In this document: in pieces, positions 60,046 through 64,000 of the stretch
Layout: each line of letters starts with the position of its first letter
Numbering within the stretch: the first letter of the stretch is position 1
Assembly (NCBI RefSeq): GCF_000515335.1
Contig: NZ_KI911563.1
Location: 3,890,338 to 3,954,337, forward strand
Direction: 5' to 3'
Length of the DNA stretch: 64,000 bases
DNA from: Cohnella panacarvi Gsoil 349
GTDB lineage: Bacteria; Bacillota; Bacilli; Paenibacillales; Paenibacillaceae
Translations under genes and position numbers: made by a program
Notes under the pieces: model-generated
Databases searched by the model: none
Told to the model about the DNA's origin: nothing
What the model saw: the letters and a program-made list of their open reading frames with translations, nothing else

Positions 60046-60849
60046 CTAGGCGTTCAGTACAAATTTATCCAGTACGTGCTTGATTCCATCGTCGTTGTTG
60101 CTTAACGTCACGTAGTCGGCAATCTCTTTGAGCGCAGGCACGGCATTGGCCATCGCGACGCCGAGTCCAGCCGCTTCGACCATCTCGTGATCGTTCATGG
60201 CGTCGCCGATGGCGATCGTCTCTTCTATCGGTATGCCGTAATGCGCGGCCAGGAAGCGAAGGGCATGACCTTTCGTTCCTTCCAGGTGCATGAACTCCAA
60301 GTAATTCGGCTTCGACTTCGTCACGTACACCTCGTTGCCGAACAAGGAGCGTACTTCCGGCAGGAGCGCATCCAGCCGGGAGGGCTCGTCGATTACGAGC
60401 ATCTTCGTTTGCTTCGGGCGAGCGATGATCTTCTTGAAGTCGGGCTCGATCGTGTACGGGATTTTGGATTGCGCGGCGTAGCCGAGCAGCTTGTCGTTCT
60501 CTTCTGGCGCGTACAGCTTGTCGTCGATGTAGGTCTGCAGATGCAAGCCGTTCGCGATACAGTATTCGTATAGGCGCAAAGCGACGCCCGCAGGCACCGA
60601 GCGCTCGTATAGCACTTCTTCGTCCATGAGATTTTTAATCAACGAGCCTTGGTACGTAATGATCGGTACGTTCAGTCCGATCTGACGAGCGATCCGCTGA
60701 GCGGAATCGAACATGCGTCCCGTCGCGATCGTGAGGCGGACGCCTCGCGCGATGGCGTCGGCCATCGCTTGTCTCGTCGGCTCGCTTACGGTCAAGTCGT
60801 CGGTCAACAGCGTATCGTCAAGATCCATGGCAATAAGGCGGTAAGGCAT
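60046..60849 (-). CDS. Cof-type HAD-IIB family phosphatase (YidA-like)
   Basis: A 267-residue haloacid dehalogenase-like phosphatase with a type IIB cap. Motif I DLDDTLLTDD (residues 9-18), motif II in TIATGRMFDS, motif III Lys in the KGHALRFLA segment, and motif IV IGDAMNDHEM. Typically dephosphorylates sugar phosphates or flavin intermediates; substrate unknown. ATG 60849 is eight to nine bases after AGGGAG; the longer upstream frame has no ribosome site. Confidence 0.92.
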   Translation of the reverse strand: MPYRLIAMDLDDTLLTDDLTVSEPTRQAMADAIARGVRLTIATGRMFDSAQRIARQIGLNVPIITYQGSLIKNLMDEEVLYERSVPAGVALRLYEYCIANGLHLQTYIDDKLYAPEENDKLLGYAAQSKIPYTIEPDFKKIIARPKQTKMLVIDEPSRLDALLPEVRSLFGNEVYVTKSKPNYLEFMHLEGTKGHALRFLAAHYGIPIEETIAIGDAMNDHEMVEAAGLGVAMANAVPALKEIADYVTLSNNDDGIKHVLDKFVLNA

Positions 60850-61062
60850 AACAGGTTTCTCCCTCTCTCTAGGCGGTTGCCGACAGTAAACGATTTCGTT
60901 CCATTGTATCTTATCAGGGCGAAGACGGAAAGTTAATGTACCAAAATATGATATAAACAAGCCAATATCGAACAGAAGGAATAAGCCCGACGATCTTGAA
61001 TAATATATGGATTGGAAATCGTTTTCTATCAGGTTACCGCACACACACATGGAGGGATTCAT

Positions 61063-62409
61063 TTGGCTCGCTTGGATTTTCCGAAAGATTTCGTCTGGGG
61101 AACGGCAACGGCTTCATATCAGATCGAAGGCGCTTATAACGAAGACGGTAGAGGCATGTCGATCTGGGATACGTTCTCGCGCGTTCCCGGCGCGGTAGTG
61201 AACGGAGACAACGGAGACGTTGCCTGCGACAGCTACCACCGTTACGAAGAAGACATCGCGTTGCTGAAACAGCTTGGCGTCAAAGCTTACCGCTTCTCGA
61301 TCGCATGGCCGCGCATTTTCCCGCAAGGAACCGGCGAAGTGAACGAGAAAGGCTTGGATTATTATAAACGCGTCGTAGACGCTCTGATCGCCGCGGGCAT
61401 CGAGCCTTGCGCGACGCTGTACCACTGGGATCTTCCGCAAGCGCTGCAGGACAAAGGCGGCTGGGCGAACCGCGAGACGATCGACGCGTTCGTTAAATAC
61501 GCGGAAGCTATTTTCAAAGCGTTCGACGGCAAAATCAAGCAATATATCACGTTCAACGAGACATGGTGCGTATCGTTCCTTTCGAACACGATCGGGGCTC
61601 ACGCGCCGGGCAACAAAGACCTTCAGCTCGGTATCACCGTTGCCCATCATTGCATGGTCGCCCATGGCGAAGCGGTTAAATTGTTCCGCAAGCTCGGCGT
61701 TGCCGGCGAGATCGGCACGACGCACAACCTGTACTGGTTCGAAGGCTATACGACGAAACAAGAGGATCAAGACGCGGCATGGCGCCTGCGCGCTTGGAAC
61801 AACGAATGGTTCATGGAGCCGACGTTCAGGGGCACGTATCCGAAAGCGCTCGTCGAATGGTTCGAAGCCAAAGGCGGCGTCGTACCGATTCTTCCGGGCG
61901 ACATGGAGACGATCTCCCAGCCGATCGACTTCATCGGAGTGAACTTCTACAGCGGCGGCTACGGCCGTTATAAGAAGGATCATGAAATGTTCGATTGCGA
62001 AGAAGTGCAAGTCGGCTTCGACCGCACGTTCATGGATTGGAACGTGTACCCTGAAGCGCTGTACAACGTACTCTCTTGGGTACACAAGGAATACGGCGAT
62101 ACGCCGATCTACATTACCGAGAACGGAGCTTGCTACGACGACGTGTTGACGGCGGACCATAAAGTTCACGACGTTCAGCGCACGGCGTATTTCCGCAAGC
62201 ATTTCATTCAATGCCACCGTTTGATCGAGTCCGGCGTACCGCTCAAAGGTTACTTCGCTTGGTCTTTGCTCGATAACTTCGAGTGGGCGGAAGGCTACAA
62301 CAAACGTTTCGGAATCGTATATACGAACTACGAGTCGCTGGAGCGTCATCCGAAAGACAGCTACTATTTCATTCAAGACGTGATCCAAAACAACGGATTC
62401 GACGTATAG
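61063..62409 (+). CDS. GH1 family beta-glucosidase
   Basis: A 448-residue cytoplasmic enzyme hydrolysing cellobiose-type beta-glucosides. It starts MARLDFPKDFVWGTATASYQ, the family opener; the acid/base Glu166 is in YITFNETWC, where the usual Pro after the Glu is Thr, and the nucleophile Glu353 is in YITENGACY. The start is TTG 61063, seven bases after GGAGGG. Its length equals the well-known BglA. No phosphate-binding loop typical of 6-phospho-beta-glucosidases was noticed, but substrates could be other beta-glycosides. Confidence 0.93.
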   Translation: MARLDFPKDFVWGTATASYQIEGAYNEDGRGMSIWDTFSRVPGAVVNGDNGDVACDSYHRYEEDIALLKQLGVKAYRFSIAWPRIFPQGTGEVNEKGLDYYKRVVDALIAAGIEPCATLYHWDLPQALQDKGGWANRETIDAFVKYAEAIFKAFDGKIKQYITFNETWCVSFLSNTIGAHAPGNKDLQLGITVAHHCMVAHGEAVKLFRKLGVAGEIGTTHNLYWFEGYTTKQEDQDAAWRLRAWNNEWFMEPTFRGTYPKALVEWFEAKGGVVPILPGDMETISQPIDFIGVNFYSGGYGRYKKDHEMFDCEEVQVGFDRTFMDWNVYPEALYNVLSWVHKEYGDTPIYITENGACYDDVLTADHKVHDVQRTAYFRKHFIQCHRLIESGVPLKGYFAWSLLDNFEWAEGYNKRFGIVYTNYESLERHPKDSYYFIQDVIQNNGFDV

Positions 62410-62422
62410 AACATCTCTCCAT

Positions 62423-62452
62423 AAACCGACCCTAGCGGTCGGTTTTTTTTCT
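62423..62452 (+). terminator. Terminator of GH1 gene
   Basis: AAACCGACC (62423-62431), loop CTAGC, GGTCGGTTT (62437-62445), then T-run. Confidence 0.92.
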
Positions 62453-62575
62453 TGTCTTATCAGAAACTATAAAATGTGGGGTTAGAGGCAGCCTATTTCA
62501 ATAGGGTGATGCGGGATGAGAACGGGTCGTAAAGCGGACATCCTGGAGGGCATGTTCGTAGGTCCTGGCGTGATA

Positions 62576-62617
62576 GTCGCTATCGTGTGACCGTGAATAC
62601 GATCGCACGATAGCGAC
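62576..62617. other. 12-bp perfect inverted repeat
   Basis: GTCGCTATCGTG (62576-62587) and CACGATAGCGAC (62606-62617) with an 18-base loop. No T-run, so not an obvious terminator. It lies in the non-coding stretch 62453-63251, where no gene is supported. Confidence 0.6.
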
Positions 62618-62841
62618 GGTGCGAACCCCACTCTCTCCGCCAACCACTAGAACCTGCGATCGTACAGTTATTTCATAGAACCGGTAAGGTGTTAATTCAA
62701 TAAGTGCAAATGTGCAGGTGATAGCTAGCCGCGTGACTCCATTGAAGGTTTGCAGGACTAATACCTGCAGTTTCGCAGGATGAAGGGTTGAACGAGCGAT
62801 TTCGGGTAGGACTAACAGCAGAATTGCAGGTGTGGAGCAAT

Positions 62842-63010
62842 GGAAGTGGGGGACAAGCGTGCGAACCCCCGATGCAGCGACGGAAGTGGGGGACAAGCGT
62901 GCGAACCCCCGATGCAGCGACGGAAGTAGCGGACAAGCGTGCGAACCCCCGATGCAGCGACGGAAGTAGGGGACAAGCGTGCGAAACCCCGATGCAGCGA
63001 CGGAAGTAGG
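62842..63010. repeat. 40-bp tandem repeat, four copies plus a partial
   Basis: Units begin at 62842, 62882, 62922 and 62962, with nine bases of a fifth at 63002. Each unit has a G-run and a C-run (GTGGGGGAC..AACCCCC) separated by ACAAGCGTGCGAA and could form a short hairpin; in units 3 and 4 the runs have changed. As 40 is not divisible by three, the frames across it are not constrained and the array is non-coding. Confidence 0.9.
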
Positions 63011-63251
63011 AAGGGCCGTCCATCCTGCCGCGCTCTGACGCACGCCGCCTTTGGCGCCAAAAGCGCACGTCGGGAGAGCCGCCGGAAAAGATCGGCAACG
63101 GTACCTTAAGGGGTGAGATAAGCACGTCCGCGATCCGAGTAGGACCGGTTTATTAATCTTCATAGGAAGCGGGCTGATTTTCCAGGGATAATTGAACCCG
63201 AACGAACGCATACTGCGAACGCGTTTAAATCTTCGGCAAAGAAGGATACGA

Positions 63252-63395
63252 ATGCCCTATATTTGCGAATATTGCGAGCGGGACTGCGAATCGGCCCGCT
63301 CCGTAACGGTATACGACAAAGACGGCCGCGAAGAACGTTATGAAACGCTCTGCGAACCTTGTTACGAGGATTGGCTGCTTTCTTTGAGGGGATAG
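63252..63395 (+). CDS. Zinc-ribbon miniprotein (47 aa)
   Basis: MPYICEYCERDCESARSVTV starts a 47-residue protein with CxxC at 5-8 and CxxC at 34-37, a probable zinc ribbon, plus an additional Cys12. The C-terminus is YEDWLLSLRG. GAAGGA lies five bases before ATG 63252; the frame opens earlier at 63192 without support. Function unknown, perhaps nucleic-acid or protein binding. It is followed by a terminator. Confidence 0.75.
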   Translation: MPYICEYCERDCESARSVTVYDKDGREERYETLCEPCYEDWLLSLRG

Positions 63396-63405
63396 CGCGG
63401 CATCA

Positions 63406-63431
63406 AAAAACCGGCCTGAAGGCCGGTTTTT
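63406..63431. terminator. Bidirectional terminator
   Basis: AAAACCGGCC, loop TGAA, GGCCGGTTTT with A and T runs on both sides, between the zinc-ribbon gene and the convergent binding-protein gene. Confidence 0.9.
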
Positions 63432-63434
63432 GTA

Positions 63435-64000
63435 TTATGGCAAGCCATCGGTTCTGCCGCTCGACTGAATAGCCGACACGGCTTCCTCTTGCAGTTGAGA
63501 AAGCGTCTCTTCCACGGTCGTTCGTCCGGCGATAATCGATTGCGCGGCTTCGGTTCCTTTGGCGTTCAACGCCGCGCTCATTTCGAGAACGCCAGGCAAT
63601 TGATTCCGTTCGAGTTGTTCCAGGATCGTATCGGCGTCCAGCTTGGCGGCATAGACGCGATCCGCCGGATCGTTAGCGATGCTAACGGAAGTTGCCCGAT
63701 TGGCGTGAAGCGGGAAGTTGCCGGAGACGTAGTCTCTCTCGGATTGCTCTTTGCTGACGATATACTCGATCAATTTCATCGCTTGGTCCTTGTTCGGGGA
63801 TTTCGCGTTGATGGCATAGATGATCGCGCCTCCGAACGAACGGGTAACTTCCGGAGCGGTGCTGCTGCTTACGGGCAACGCGTCCCAGTCCCCTGTGAAA
63901 ATCCCTTTCTCGATGGCTTTCGATATGAAATTCCATGAGCTGTTGTAAGATTGAAGCGACATGGCGGCGCGATTATTGATGAACGTGTCCGCTTTCATAA
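63435..64000 (-). CDS. Extracellular sugar-binding protein, C-terminal part (5' partial)
   Basis: The last 188 or so codons of a family-1 solute-binding protein. SFGGAIIYAINAKSPNKDQA and MKLIEYIVSKEQSERDYVSG fit the C-lobe of such proteins. The frame is open to base 64000 and the signal peptide lies outside. It should be part of another sugar ABC system beyond the window. Confidence 0.85.
   Translation of the reverse strand, partial: MKADTFINNRAAMSLQSYNSSWNFISKAIEKGIFTGDWDALPVSSSTAPEVTRSFGGAIIYAINAKSPNKDQAMKLIEYIVSKEQSERDYVSGNFPLHANRATSVSIANDPADRVYAAKLDADTILEQLERNQLPGVLEMSAALNAKGTEAAQSIIAGRTTVEETLSQLQEEAVSAIQSSGRTDGLP

Noticed and set aside
61114..62388. A 424-codon minus-strand frame opposite the GH1 gene
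   Set aside because: Shadow of the beta-glucosidase; the plus-strand gene contains both catalytic glutamates and a good start.
62842..63010. CRISPR-like array
   Set aside because: Units are contiguous with no unique spacers, so it is a tandem repeat. No cas genes are present. The same applies to 19690-19960.
62498..63211. Minus-strand frames over the 40-bp repeat (up to 237 codons)
   Set aside because: The repeat length is not a multiple of three and three different frames are open at once, which is a repeat artefact rather than coding.

Overview
The window looks like a chromosomal segment of a Gram-positive, Paenibacillaceae-type bacterium (Paenibacillus or Cohnella-like). I infer this from the density of LplB/YtcP-type sugar ABC systems, AraC regulators and cytoplasmic glycoside hydrolases, from Bacillus-type genes (DUF2621/YneK, Endo IV, CymR-like box), strong AGGAGG ribosome binding sites with frequent GTG/TTG starts, a moderately GC-rich composition, and a Tad locus without outer-membrane components. 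This is inference from gene content; no rRNA marker is present.

Layout. 1-1033: 3' part of a group II intron (reverse transcriptase/maturase plus domains V-VI). 1190-1606: tRNA-Glu, tRNA-Lys, tRNA-Leu. 2049-5860: a three-gene sugar ABC importer with a catabolite-responsive element. 6205-10875: an AraC regulator divergent from a GH95/GH43 pair. 10979-11105: a second, identical tRNA-Leu. 11155-19178: a threonine-aldolase-like lyase, GH115 alpha-glucuronidase, GH27 alpha-galactosidase, another AraC and a 14-TM exporter. 19385-22408: a small Sm-like protein, a 51-bp tandem repeat, TerC, an ECF sigma factor and a guanylate-kinase-like protein. 22570-25107: GH2 beta-mannosidase. 25239-35262: a ten-gene Tad/Flp-type pilus operon ending in a DUF/FHA membrane protein. 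35273-41841: housekeeping genes (SDR, lipoprotein, DUF2621, endonuclease IV, PurU, transketolase, PpnP). 42244-48152: a LacI-controlled alpha-glucan operon (GH13 plus MalEFG-type importer). 48492-49763: a beta-hydroxyacid dehydrogenase fused to a PilZ domain. 49986-52099: pgi and yigZ. 52192-56098: sulfate ABC operon behind a CymR-like box. 56139-59999: membrane-anchored GNAT, two tiny coupled genes, an XRE regulator and a TetM-like GTPase. 60046-62409: Cof-type HAD phosphatase and GH1 beta-glucosidase. 62410-63251: non-coding stretch with a 40-bp tandem repeat. 63252-64000: Zn-ribbon miniprotein and the 3' end of a sugar-binding protein gene.

How the genes fit together. Several units import oligosaccharides and hydrolyse them in the cytoplasm (GH95, GH43, GH115, GH27, GH2, GH13, GH1 all lack signal peptides), so the segment is geared to hemicellulose, mannan and starch fragments, feeding Pgi and transketolase. 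Regulation is local (AraC, LacI, CRE, CymR-like box). The most unusual items are the dehydrogenase-PilZ fusion, the membrane-GNAT fusion, the coupled 40/67-codon pair whose promoter spacer contains an inverted repeat facing the XRE gene, the Tad operon with a terminator hairpin in its leader, and two unrelated intergenic tandem arrays.
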